DNA of 12,834 bases from Nitrospirota bacterium (GTDB taxonomy: Bacteria; Nitrospirota; Thermodesulfovibrionia; UBA6902; BMS3Bbin08): NCBI GenBank assembly GCA_030637135.1, contig DAOVVO010000028.1:1-12834 (forward strand), read 5' to 3'. The position numbers and the translations under genes were made by a program. Below the pieces are notes generated by a model that was not told where the DNA came from, did no database searches, and saw only the letters and a list, made by a program, of their open reading frames with translations. Shown in pieces: positions 1 through 7,578 of this stretch (its first letter is position 1; every line of letters starts with the position of its first letter).

Positions 1-21
1 AAAATGTGAGATTTTACTATG

Positions 22-51
22 AAGAGTGGGCTGACCCACTCTTTTATTTTT
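22..51 (+). terminator. Leader hairpin with U-tract upstream of rimP
   Basis: A perfect 9-bp stem (22-30 AAGAGTGGG pairing with 35-43 CCCACTCTT) closes a CTGA loop and runs into a T-rich tract to 51. This has the form of an intrinsic terminator. It lies 32 bp before the rimP start, so it could end transcription of the gene to the left of the window, attenuate the rimP operon, or both. From memory, GAGTGGG/CCCACTC hairpins and other structured leaders are found upstream of rimP in many bacteria. The structure is seen directly; the attenuator role is inference. Confidence 0.7.
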
Positions 52-75
52 AAGTATTAACTATTTTTATGTGTT

Positions 76-540
76 ATGAATATAGAGGAAACAAGAAGAA
101 AAGTCAGGGAAATTATAGAACCCGTGATTAAGAGTATGGATATGACGCTTGAAGACATGAAACTAACAAAAATGGGGAGGAAGTTTTTTTTGAGAGTAGT
201 GATTGACAAAGAGGGAAGAGTTAGCCTTGATGATTGTGAACAGGTGAGCAGAGAAGTGGAAGCCCAGCTTGATGTAGAGGATCCCATTCCCTCCTCATAT
301 ACACTGGAGGTTTCGTCCCCTGGACTTGACAGACCTCTGAGAAATCCACATGATTTTAAAAGGTTCTGTGGAAGGACAATACGAGTTGTTACGTCCGTCC
401 CTATAGATAAGCAGACATTTTTTATCGGAGAAATTGTTGAGGCCAATGACACTGAAATAGTGTTGCTTTTACCCAAGGATAAAAAAGTGACTTTGCAATA
501 TAAAGATATTTCCCGGGCACGGCTGGAGGTAAAATTTTAA
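76..540 (+). CDS. rimP: Ribosome maturation factor RimP
   Basis: RimP is a cytoplasmic factor needed for late maturation of the 30S subunit. The 154-residue length is normal for the family. It has the N-terminal alpha/beta domain (about 1-85, with the stretch VVIDKEGRVSLDDCEQVSRE at 41-60) and the hallmark SSPGLDRPL at 80-88, followed by the C-terminal Sm-like beta domain (about 90-154). The ATG at 76 is the first possible start after an in-frame stop at 58-60. Oddly, no Shine-Dalgarno sequence is visible: the bases before it are T-rich. The stop is 2 bp from nusA, the partner found beside rimP in most bacteria. A terminator-like hairpin upstream may control the operon. Confidence 0.95.
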   Translation: MNIEETRRKVREIIEPVIKSMDMTLEDMKLTKMGRKFFLRVVIDKEGRVSLDDCEQVSREVEAQLDVEDPIPSSYTLEVSSPGLDRPLRNPHDFKRFCGRTIRVVTSVPIDKQTFFIGEIVEANDTEIVLLLPKDKKVTLQYKDISRARLEVKF

Positions 541-542
541 CC

Positions 543-1682
543 ATGAACCGCGAACTGATTAATATTGTTGAACAAATGAGCAGAGAAAGGGGAATCCCTA
601 AAGAAGCTATCATTGGTACATTAGAATCGGCCCTGCTTTCTGCAGCGAGGAAAAAATATGGAATTACCGTAAACATAGATATCAAAATTGACCACAAATC
701 AGGCAAGATTGCCATGACCGCATTGAAAAAGGTTGTTAAGAAAGTGGCCAACCCACAGGAAGAAATATCCCTTGATGAGGCTAAAAAATTGGATTCATCA
801 AAGAAAATTGGGAATGAGATTGATGCATCGCTTAGACTTGTTGACTTTGGAAGAATTGCTGCACAGACGGCAAAACAGGTGCTTTTCCAAAAAGTGAGAG
901 AGGTAGAAAGAGGAGTTATCTACGAAGAATACAAGGACAAGATAGGGCAGATTGCAAGCGGTATTGTTATTCGCAAAGAAAAAGGCAGTTACTTTGTAGC
1001 TATCGGGAGGGCTGAGGCTATCCTGTATCAGCGAGAAACTTTGCCCGGAGAAACCCTGAGAAGGGGAGAAACAATAAGGGTCTACATAGAAGATGTGAAG
1101 CTTTCTTCAAAAGGCCCGGGCATAATCCTCTCCAGAACTCATCCAAATTTTGTTATAGAACTTTTTAAAATGGAGATTCCTGAAATTTATGAAGGGCTTG
1201 TAGTTATTAAGAATATTGTGAGAGAGCCGGGGGACAGAACAAAATTAACTGTTTACTCTAATAATGCCACGATAGACCCTGTCGGTGCCTGTGTGGGAAT
1301 GAAAGGGACCCGTGTGCAGTCGATTGTCAGAGAGCTGAAGGGAGAAAGAATTGATATAATACCATGGACAGATGACACGAGAGAGCTTTTAATAAAAGCC
1401 CTGAGCCCTGCTACTGTGGAACGGATTGGAATAAATGAAGAAGAGAAATCAGCAATGGTTGTTGTTAATGACCAGCAACTTTCAATAGCAATAGGCAAAA
1501 AAGGTCAGAACGTCAGATTGGCAATGAAACTTACCGGGTGGGATATAGATATCATTAGTGAATCAGAGTATGCCAATATCAAATCAGGCGAAACAACAGA
1601 GAGCGAGAGAGAGGAAGAAGAAACCGAGGGTAAAGAAGAAGACTTAAACGACACTCAGGCCAAAGAAGATGAGCAAACCTGA
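543..1682 (+). CDS. nusA: Transcription termination/antitermination factor NusA
   Basis: NusA binds RNA polymerase and nascent RNA and controls pausing, termination and antitermination. The 379 residues comprise the N-terminal RNAP-binding domain (about 1-125), S1 domain (about 133-200), KH1 with VGMKGTRV at 251-258, and KH2 with IGKKGQNV at 317-324 followed by TGWDIDI. After residue 340 there is only an acidic, Glu-rich tail to 379. It therefore lacks the two C-terminal acidic repeats of the 495-residue E. coli protein, which is the usual short form outside Gammaproteobacteria. It begins 2 bp after rimP and its last 14 bp overlap recG. The gene commonly expected next, infB (with or without ylxR/ylxQ), is absent. 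Confidence 0.96.
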   Translation: MNRELINIVEQMSRERGIPKEAIIGTLESALLSAARKKYGITVNIDIKIDHKSGKIAMTALKKVVKKVANPQEEISLDEAKKLDSSKKIGNEIDASLRLVDFGRIAAQTAKQVLFQKVREVERGVIYEEYKDKIGQIASGIVIRKEKGSYFVAIGRAEAILYQRETLPGETLRRGETIRVYIEDVKLSSKGPGIILSRTHPNFVIELFKMEIPEIYEGLVVIKNIVREPGDRTKLTVYSNNATIDPVGACVGMKGTRVQSIVRELKGERIDIIPWTDDTRELLIKALSPATVERIGINEEEKSAMVVVNDQQLSIAIGKKGQNVRLAMKLTGWDIDIISESEYANIKSGETTESEREEEETEGKEEDLNDTQAKEDEQT

Positions 1683-3825
1683 CGATGTTAGTTCTGTAAA
1701 AACTGCAAAGCTTAAAACCAACCAATTAAAAGATATCCCCGTGCAATATGTTAAAGGTGTGGGCCCCAGGCGTGCCCAACTCCTTGAACGACTTGGAATA
1801 AAAAACCTTGATGACCTTCTCTTTTATTATCCCTGGCGGTATGAGGATAGAAAAAATTTAAAAAAAATCTGTGACCTGGCTTTTGGTCACCATGAAACGA
1901 CTTCCGGTGAAGTAATAAGCACCGAGATTATAACTACCCGTAAAAAAGGCTTTAAAATATTTGAGCTTGTAGTTACTGACAAAACCGGATTACTCAAATG
2001 TAAATGGTTTAATCAGCCATATATGGAGAGATATTTTAAGAAAGGGCAGAAAGTTATCTTAAGCGGGATGGTAAAGGGCAATCCTTTTCTCGGTGCGGAT
2101 TTTATCCGGGTTAAGGTATCTTCCGGGCCTGAAATGGAAAACCCTGATTTTGAAAATTTGGAAAGCGAGGATACATTTATACACACCTCGAGAATTGTTC
2201 CTGTCTATAAAGCCACTGAAGGTTTTACCCCTAAACAACTCAGGACGTTACTGTTCAATACATTAAGTACATATTCCCCTCAAATTATGGATTACATACC
2301 TGAACATATTATTAAGAGAAATAAGTTAATGCCGTTGCAACCTGCACTTAAAGAAATTCATTTCCCTGAGGAGTTTAATGATGCTGATGCACTGAACAGA
2401 GGAGAGAGCCCTGCTCATAAGCGGTTGATATTTGATGAGTTCTTTCTACTGGAGCTCGGTCTTGCACTCATGAAGAAGAAAGAGGTTTCTGAAAAGGGAA
2501 TACGTTTTAATGGTGAAAGCCTCTTAGTTGATCAGTTCATCAAAACACTTCCTTTTGAGCTTACGAATGCCCAGAAACGGGTTTTCGAACTTATACAGGA
2601 GGATATGAAAAGAGATTTATCCATGAACAGGCTTATTCATGGCGATGTTGGCTGCGGTAAAACGGTTATCGCCCTTTTATCCATGCTCCTTGCGGTTGAC
2701 AGTGGTTACCAGGCATGCCTTATGGTTCCCACCGAAATCCTTGCAGAACAGCACTACATAAATATACATTTAATGATTAAGGAACTCGGTGTTGAGGTAG
2801 TATTGTTGACCTCAAGCAGCAGAGCAAAACCTGTTAAGGAAATTACGAGTGGAAGTGCACAGATTATTATCGGTACCCATGCACTTATTCAGGAGAACCT
2901 GCATTTTAAAAACCTCGGTCTTGCCGTAATTGACGAGCAGCACAAGTTCGGAGTTGTACAAAGGGCTCTCTTGCGTAGAAAAGGATTTAATCCAGATATA
3001 CTTATTATGACAGCAACGCCCATTCCGAGAACACTTGCCCTCACACTGTACGGAGACCTTGATGTATCTCTCATTGACGAGCTCCCTTCAGGAAGAAAAC
3101 CAATTACAACAAAGGTATTTTTTCCGACTCAAAAGGACAAAGTTTATTCTTTAATGAGTGGAGAGCTCTCAAAAGGCAGGCAGGTTTATGTTGTGTATCC
3201 CCTCATAGAAGGTTCTGAGAAAATAGACCTTAAATGTGCTGTTGAGGGAGCTGAGGCGTTTCAAAAATTCTTTCCAGAAAGAAAAGTAGGACTTATCCAC
3301 GGAAAAATCCGACAGGAAGAGAGAGAGGCCCTTATGGTTTCTTTTAAGTCAGGGGTTATCGATGTGCTCGTAGCTACTACAGTTATAGAAGTTGGAGTGG
3401 ATGTGCCAAATGCCTCTCTCATGCTCATTGTTCATGCCGAAAGATTCGGGCTTGCACAACTGCATCAGTTAAGGGGTAGGATTGGAAGAGGTAAACATGA
3501 GTCGTACTGCCTGCTCATGGCATACCCTCCTTTCAGCGAGGAGGCTAAAAGGAGGCTCAAGGCTATGGCATCTACAGGCGATGGATTTAAAATAGCAGAA
3601 GAGGATCTTGCTATAAGAGGTCCTGGTGAGTTTTTTGGAACCAAACAGTCAGGAATTCCCGATTTAAAAATTGCTCATATCATAAGGGATATTGATATTC
3701 TTGAGGCTGCAAGGAGAGAGTCGTTTACCTTGGCTGATTCTGATCCTTTTTTAAAGAATTACCCAGAGCTCAAAAAAACTCTATACAGCACATGGCAGGG
3801 GAGGTTAGAATTAATAAAAAGTTAG
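1669..3825 (+). CDS. recG: ATP-dependent DNA helicase RecG
   Basis: RecG is a superfamily 2 DNA translocase that remodels stalled replication forks and branch-migrates Holliday junctions. Visible motifs are: a helix-hairpin-like VKGVGPRRAQLLERLGI near residue 30; an OB-fold wedge domain (about 70-170); Walker A GDVGCGKT at 325-332; Walker B DEQH at 422-425; motif III TATPIPRT from 448; motif V around VATTVIEVGVDVPNA; and motif VI QLRGRIGRG at 600-608. The TRG region follows with DLAIRGPGEFFGTKQSG. At 718 residues it is slightly longer than E. coli RecG (693). The ATG at 1669 lies inside the end of nusA (14-bp overlap) after a purine-rich AAAGAAG, suggesting translational coupling. Placing recG directly after nusA is unusual. 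Confidence 0.97.
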   Translation: MSKPDDVSSVKTAKLKTNQLKDIPVQYVKGVGPRRAQLLERLGIKNLDDLLFYYPWRYEDRKNLKKICDLAFGHHETTSGEVISTEIITTRKKGFKIFELVVTDKTGLLKCKWFNQPYMERYFKKGQKVILSGMVKGNPFLGADFIRVKVSSGPEMENPDFENLESEDTFIHTSRIVPVYKATEGFTPKQLRTLLFNTLSTYSPQIMDYIPEHIIKRNKLMPLQPALKEIHFPEEFNDADALNRGESPAHKRLIFDEFFLLELGLALMKKKEVSEKGIRFNGESLLVDQFIKTLPFELTNAQKRVFELIQEDMKRDLSMNRLIHGDVGCGKTVIALLSMLLAVDSGYQACLMVPTEILAEQHYINIHLMIKELGVEVVLLTSSSRAKPVKEITSGSAQIIIGTHALIQENLHFKNLGLAVIDEQHKFGVVQRALLRRKGFNPDILIMTATPIPRTLALTLYGDLDVSLIDELPSGRKPITTKVFFPTQKDKVYSLMSGELSKGRQVYVVYPLIEGSEKIDLKCAVEGAEAFQKFFPERKVGLIHGKIRQEEREALMVSFKSGVIDVLVATTVIEVGVDVPNASLMLIVHAERFGLAQLHQLRGRIGRGKHESYCLLMAYPPFSEEAKRRLKAMASTGDGFKIAEEDLAIRGPGEFFGTKQSGIPDLKIAHIIRDIDILEAARRESFTLADSDPFLKNYPELKKTLYSTWQGRLELIKS

Positions 3826-3856
3826 CAACATAAATTAAATTTACTATGGAGGATTT

Positions 3857-4171
3857 ATGTTAGATAGGATAAGAAGAAGTTTTCATGAAGGGATTAAACA
3901 GATTAAACTGTTTGCTTCTTTTCTTTCTGAAAGGGCAAAAGTTGAAACGTTCGAATTGAAACAGTTTTATGCGACAAGCAAACTGGTGACCAGGCTCGAT
4001 ATGCTTTATAGCGATATCGGCAAAAGGGTTATAGAGTTAGAAGCAAAAGGAGAAAAGGAGGTATATAAAGACTTTATTCTTCTTCCGAAGATTGACGAAG
4101 TAAAAAAACTTAAGAAGCAGATAGAAGAACACAGAGGCAGCAACCTTACGGCTGGTGAATCTTCAGAATGA
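3857..4171 (+). CDS. Small conserved-looking protein of unknown function, helical
   Basis: I do not recognise this 104-residue protein. It is predicted to be almost entirely helical. An amphipathic N-terminal segment (about 1-45, MLDRIRRSFHEGIKQIKLFA...) with heptad-like hydrophobic spacing is followed by a charged Lys/Glu-rich region (about 60-95, containing VKKLKKQIEEHRG). It has no cysteines, no signal peptide and no membrane segment. A good ribosome binding site (GGAGG at 3848-3852) lies 4 bases before the ATG, which strongly supports expression. It sits 31 bp after recG and 27 bp before the prepilin peptidase, so it is probably co-transcribed with both. A small coiled-coil or membrane-surface protein is plausible, but no function can be assigned. 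Confidence 0.75.
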   Translation: MLDRIRRSFHEGIKQIKLFASFLSERAKVETFELKQFYATSKLVTRLDMLYSDIGKRVIELEAKGEKEVYKDFILLPKIDEVKKLKKQIEEHRGSNLTAGESSE

Positions 4172-4198
4172 AAATAGGCTGCACCCTTTTTATTTTCA

Positions 4199-4999
4199 AT
4201 GAGTAATATATTTTTATATGGTATTGTTTTCGTATTCGGCTCTGTTGTTGGTTCCTTTCTGAATGTCTGTATATACAGGATACCCCGGGGCATGTCAATT
4301 ATTATACCTTCATCAAGATGCCCTTCATGTAGCACTCCTATTGAGCCATGGAACAATATTCCAATTATAAGCTATATCCTGTTAAGGGGCAGATGCAGGT
4401 TCTGCAAAGAAAAAATATCGTTACAGTACCCGATTGTTGAATCTCTCAACGCTTTTTTATATATGATTATTGTCTGGAAGTTTGGTACAAGTATTGCGTG
4501 GTTTTTACTGGTTTATTTTGTCTTTGTGTCATCACTGATAATAATTACTTTTATAGATATTGAACATCAGATAATTCCAGACAGGATAACTCTTCCCGGC
4601 ATTCTGCTGGCACTGATATTCGGTGCGACAATCCTCCCCGACCCCTTTTCCCGATTTGATTCCCTTGGATTCAATAACTCATTCATAGGTGCTTTGCTCG
4701 GAGGAGGACTCTTCTATCTTATAGCTATCTTGGGGAAGGTGGTCTTAAAAAAAGATGCCATGGGGGGAGGAGATATAAAAATGATGGCAATGGTTGGAGG
4801 GTTTTTGGGCTGGAAAGGTGTTATTCTTACAACTTTTCTGGGAAGTCTTCTTGGTTCTGTTATAGGAATTTCCCTTATACTGATAAAGGGACAGAGATGG
4901 GGTGCTAAAGTACCATTCGGTCCATACCTGGCTTTAGGCGCACTTATCAGCATGCTGTCAGGACAGGAACTTTTGAGGTGGTATCTCTATGCAGGATAG
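4199..4999 (+). CDS. pilD: Type IV prepilin peptidase / N-methyltransferase (PilD/GspO-type)
   Basis: This inner-membrane aspartic protease cleaves the leader of type IV pilins and type II secretion pseudopilins and methylates the new N-terminus. The 266 residues include the N-terminal family signature GSVVGSFLNVCIYRIPRG, then a cytoplasmic zinc-binding pair CPSC (41-44) and CRFC (66-69) of the methyltransferase domain. The two GxGD-protease aspartates lie at D120 (in FIDIEHQIIPD) and D192 (in GGGD, 189-192). Around them are about seven to eight hydrophobic segments. All key residues are present. The ATG has no clear Shine-Dalgarno sequence, and its 5' flank is T-rich. The gene overlaps the following kinase by 11 bp. 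No pilin or secretion genes are in view, so its substrates must be encoded elsewhere. Confidence 0.93.
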   Translation: MSNIFLYGIVFVFGSVVGSFLNVCIYRIPRGMSIIIPSSRCPSCSTPIEPWNNIPIISYILLRGRCRFCKEKISLQYPIVESLNAFLYMIIVWKFGTSIAWFLLVYFVFVSSLIIITFIDIEHQIIPDRITLPGILLALIFGATILPDPFSRFDSLGFNNSFIGALLGGGLFYLIAILGKVVLKKDAMGGGDIKMMAMVGGFLGWKGVILTTFLGSLLGSVIGISLILIKGQRWGAKVPFGPYLALGALISMLSGQELLRWYLYAG

Positions 5000-6326
5000 T
5001 GTTTTAACAAGAGTGTTAATTGTATTTTTATTTCTGTTTTCTGGCTTTCTGGCAGGAATTTTCCTGGCACCGCATTTTGGTTATACCGGCATTAAGAATG
5101 TTCTCGTTATAGGTATAGTATTAATTGTGATAGCGTTTTATTCGGTAGTAAGGAGATATATCGTCAAACAAAGAAAAGACCTTAAAAAACTTGAAGAAAG
5201 GGGCAAAAAATCAGAGGTTGGTTTTGTCGTTGACACATTTCAGGAACTCGTAAGTAAATTGAAGGAAAAGGAAAAAGAGCTTGAAAGACTCAGGTCTCTT
5301 GCAGAAGACCGTGCTGTAAGAATCGAGACATATAATGAAAATGTCCTGCAGAGTGTTCAGAGTGGCGTTATAAGCATTGACAATTCAAAGAAGATAAAGA
5401 GCATTAATCAATCAGCAGAGAAGACTTTGGGTATCAAGGCAGATGATGTAATAGGAAGGGATTGTTCAGAGGTTTTTAATGAACCATTGTTCAGTATCTT
5501 AAAGGAAAACAGGGCTATAAGCAGGGGTGAATATTCTTATATCACACGAGATAAGAAGCATGTCTGGCTCGGCGTAAACACGTCACAGTTGAAAAATGCA
5601 GCCAATGAAGCAATTGGTTTTATATTAGTTTTTACAGACCTGACAAACGTAAAGGCATTACAGATGCAGGTAGAGTTGAAGGAACGGCTTACTCAACTTG
5701 GCGAGATGTCAGCTGGCATCGCACATGAATTAAGAAACCCCATGTCAGTGGTCTACGGATATGCAAAACTTTTAAGTAAAAAAGTTCAGGCATCAAACAA
5801 AGCCACTGTAAATGCAATACTCACTGAAATAAAAAATATGGATGGGATTATCTCTGAATTTCTTGCATTTGCAAAACCGACTGACTTGAATATGACATCT
5901 ACAAATTTGCTAAATATTATTGAGGAAACAGCCACAATTGCAGTGGGTAGTAATCAGACAATAAAAGTTTCAATTGAGGCAGAAAAGCCAGTATCTGTTA
6001 GGGGTGATGAAATTTTATTAAGACAGGTTTTTACAAATCTTTTTAATAATGCAGTTGATGCAATGCCTGAAGGCGGCAATCTCAACGTAATGTTAAATGG
6101 TTTTCAGGACAAAGCCGAGGTCATTATCAGCGATACGGGGAATGGAATTTCTGAGGATGTAAAGGGGAAAATATTCCTCCCATTCTATACAACAAAAGAA
6201 AAAGGTGTAGGTCTTGGGCTGGCACTTGTACAGAAGATTATCGTTTCTCACAACGGGACTATTGAGGTTGACAGCACGAAGGGTGAAGGAACAATGTTCA
6301 GGATAGTATTACCTGTACTGTCGTAA
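4989..6326 (+). CDS. Membrane PAS-domain sensor histidine kinase (NtrB-like)
   Basis: This is a two-component sensor kinase. The 445 residues contain two closely spaced N-terminal membrane segments (about 9-27 and 37-54) with almost no periplasmic loop. A charged coiled coil follows (about 60-110), then a PAS domain (about 113-222), a HisKA domain with phosphoacceptor H246 in IAHELRNPMS, and a HATPase domain. The HATPase carries the N-box (N354 in NLFNNAVDA), the G1 box DTGNG (382-386) and the G2-like GVGLGLA. All catalytic elements are intact. With so little outside the membrane, it probably senses a cytoplasmic or membrane signal through PAS. It overlaps the prepilin peptidase by 11 bp. No response regulator is encoded in the window, so the partner is unknown. 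Confidence 0.93.
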   Translation: MQDSVLTRVLIVFLFLFSGFLAGIFLAPHFGYTGIKNVLVIGIVLIVIAFYSVVRRYIVKQRKDLKKLEERGKKSEVGFVVDTFQELVSKLKEKEKELERLRSLAEDRAVRIETYNENVLQSVQSGVISIDNSKKIKSINQSAEKTLGIKADDVIGRDCSEVFNEPLFSILKENRAISRGEYSYITRDKKHVWLGVNTSQLKNAANEAIGFILVFTDLTNVKALQMQVELKERLTQLGEMSAGIAHELRNPMSVVYGYAKLLSKKVQASNKATVNAILTEIKNMDGIISEFLAFAKPTDLNMTSTNLLNIIEETATIAVGSNQTIKVSIEAEKPVSVRGDEILLRQVFTNLFNNAVDAMPEGGNLNVMLNGFQDKAEVIISDTGNGISEDVKGKIFLPFYTTKEKGVGLGLALVQKIIVSHNGTIEVDSTKGEGTMFRIVLPVLS

Positions 6327-6343
6327 CACAGATTCAAATAATT

Positions 6344-6373
6344 TTTCAGGTTTAAATGTGTAAACAGCTGGAA
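6344..6373 (+). promoter_or_regulatory. Imperfect inverted repeat ahead of lapA
   Basis: In the 79-bp gap between the kinase and lapA, GTTTA (6350-6354) pairs with TAAAC (6361-6365). The flanking TTTCAG (6344-6349) pairs with CTGGAA (6368-6373), with one G-U pair and a 2-base bulge. No U-tract follows, so it does not look like a terminator. It could be an operator or an RNA hairpin affecting lapA, or it could be chance. Confidence 0.3.
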
Positions 6374-6405
6374 TTGTTATTGAATTTAACTAAAGGAGGT
6401 TTCGT

Positions 6406-6717
6406 ATGCAACTTTTTCTTTTTCTTGCCTTAATACTTGCCCTGGGACTGGTGCTCTTTGCTATCCAGAACGCTACGGTTATAACATTAACGTTTGTAAA
6501 ATGGACTTTTGAGGGTTCTCTTGCTTTTATACTTGCGTTGATTTTTGCTGTTGGCATCCTAACAGGTATATTTCTCTTTATTCCGACATGGTGGAGAAAC
6601 GCAAAAAAAGGCAGGGCTCAGAGAAAACGTATCCATGAGCTCGAGAGAGAGGTTCTTGACATAGCAGAGCATGGGGACACACCTGAATTTGATGAGCCTG
6701 GGGAGGAAAGGTTTTAG
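6406..6717 (+). CDS. LapA-domain (DUF1049) inner-membrane protein
   Basis: This small membrane protein belongs to the LapA/DUF1049 family. In E. coli, LapA works with LapB in controlling lipopolysaccharide synthesis; most other members are uncharacterised. The 103 residues contain membrane segment 1 (about 3-21), the family signature FAIQNATVITLTFVKWTFEG (20-39), membrane segment 2 (about 40-60), and a basic then heptad-like cytoplasmic tail (about 65-90). A strong ribosome binding site (AAAGGAGGT, within 6391-6400) sits 5-6 bases before the ATG. No lapB/yciM gene is adjacent. It may be the last gene of the upstream run or may have its own promoter in the 79-bp gap. The family call is firm; the link to lipopolysaccharide is inference. 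Confidence 0.88.
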   Translation: MQLFLFLALILALGLVLFAIQNATVITLTFVKWTFEGSLAFILALIFAVGILTGIFLFIPTWWRNAKKGRAQRKRIHELEREVLDIAEHGDTPEFDEPGEERF

Positions 6718-6832
6718 AAAAGCCTTTCAACGTGAATCAGGCTTATCATCATGGATAGAGAACTACTACATTGAGCCAGTTCACCGTGCAAAGATACTAC
6801 AGGAAAGAGCACGCACTATAAATAGAGAGTAA
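6671..6832 (+). CDS. Possible overlapping micro-ORF, unrecognised
   Basis: In the frame one base on from lapA, an ORF runs from ATG 6671 (53 codons) or ATG 6692 (46 codons) across the lapA stop to TAA 6830-6832. The part beyond lapA reads like ordinary protein: FRKAFQRESGLSSWIENYY followed by IEPVHRAKILQERARTINRE. I do not recognise it and no convincing ribosome binding site precedes either ATG. It could be a true small gene translationally coupled to lapA, a remnant of a decayed gene, or chance. Confidence is low. Confidence 0.25.
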   Translation: MGTHLNLMSLGRKGFRKAFQRESGLSSWIENYYIEPVHRAKILQERARTINRE

Positions 6833-6833
6833 T

Positions 6834-6858
6834 GGGTGAAAACCCTCCACATTTTTTT
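6834..6858 (+). terminator. Weak terminator candidate with GAAA tetraloop
   Basis: GGGT (6834-6837), loop GAAA and ACCC (6842-6845) form a short stable hairpin, followed six bases later by seven T residues (6852-6858). The stem is only 4 bp and the gap to the T-run is long, so termination efficiency would be low. It sits suitably between the lapA region and the DUF4870 gene. Confidence 0.3.
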
Positions 6859-6967
6859 CGTTCCCTACAAATATAGTACTTTCAAATATTCCGGACTCGC
6901 CTAATTTTGCATATGACATCCGCTGGTGTTTTGCAATATTGTGGGACAATGTATTAAAATTTTTACG

Positions 6968-7336
6968 ATGAAATTGGGAAACAATATAAGAGAAGAGACG
7001 AGCAAACAGGAAAGAACGTGGGCAATGTTCTGCCATCTCGGTGCATATGCCGGATATATCCTCCCTTTTGGTCATATTCTTGCTCCGCTGATTATCTGGT
7101 TGGTCAAAAAAAACGAGTTTCCCCTTGTTGAAGACCAGGGAAAAGAGTCTCTTAATTTCCAGATATCAATAACAATCTATGCCCTGGTTGCAGCCTTGTT
7201 AGCGCTGAAATTAATTGGTTTTGTTGTGATGTTTGGTTTAGCGATATTTGCTATTGTTATGGTGGTTGTCGCTGCCATTAAAGCAAACAGCGGTGAGCGC
7301 TACCGTTATCCACTGACTATAAGGTTCATAAAATAA
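6968..7336 (+). CDS. DUF4870 / Tic20-like small membrane protein
   Basis: This is a 122-residue member of the DUF4870 (COG3296-type) membrane family; its function is unknown. Family features are RTWAMFCHLGAYAGYILPFG at 16-35, LAPLIIWLVKKNEFPLVEDQGKE at about 38-60 (the conserved loop after the first membrane segment), LNFQISITIY at 62-71, and the ending NSGERYRYPLTIRF at 107-120. There are about three hydrophobic segments (23-47, 68-84, 86-105). An in-frame GTG at 6926 would add 14 residues. I prefer the ATG at 6968 because the added residues do not resemble the family N-terminus. Neither has a good Shine-Dalgarno sequence. It stands alone, with about 250 bp of mostly non-coding DNA before it and convergent nifS beyond. 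Confidence 0.85.
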   Translation: MKLGNNIREETSKQERTWAMFCHLGAYAGYILPFGHILAPLIIWLVKKNEFPLVEDQGKESLNFQISITIYALVAALLALKLIGFVVMFGLAIFAIVMVVVAAIKANSGERYRYPLTIRFIK

Positions 7337-7438
7337 ATAGATAACGGGGAATTGAGAACTAAAACTGAGAAGTAAGGAGTAAGGAGTAAGTATGAAGCGG
7401 GAAAGGCGTGAAAGGTCGGAATCGACTCGTACCGAGAT

Positions 7439-7471
7439 GTAAGGCGGGAAAGGAAAAGACAGTAGGGAGTA
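7439..7471. repeat. 33-bp direct repeat, copy 1
   Basis: This copy begins GTAAGGCGGGAAAGG and ends CAGTAGGGAGTA. It matches 7579-7611 at 30 of 33 positions, with mismatches at repeat positions 5, 16 and 29. It is a higher-order unit built on the heptamer background. Confidence 0.85.
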
Positions 7472-7578
7472 TGCAGCAAAACAGTAAGCAGGAAACAATA
7501 AACATAAGGAGTAAGAAATAAGATGTAGAGAGTAGTTAGTAGCACGTAGAGAGTAGGCAAGAGAGAGTGGGAAAGGAG

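Noticed and set aside
6926..6968. GTG start at 6926 for the DUF4870 protein
   Set aside because: The added 14 residues (MFCNIVGQCIKIFT) do not fit the family N-terminus and no Shine-Dalgarno sequence precedes the GTG.
7238..7560. Two - strand ORFs of 84-86 codons across the repeat region
   Set aside because: They are Leu/Ser/Tyr-rich low-complexity translations of the heptamer repeats, overlap each other and the DUF4870 gene, and have no ribosome binding sites.
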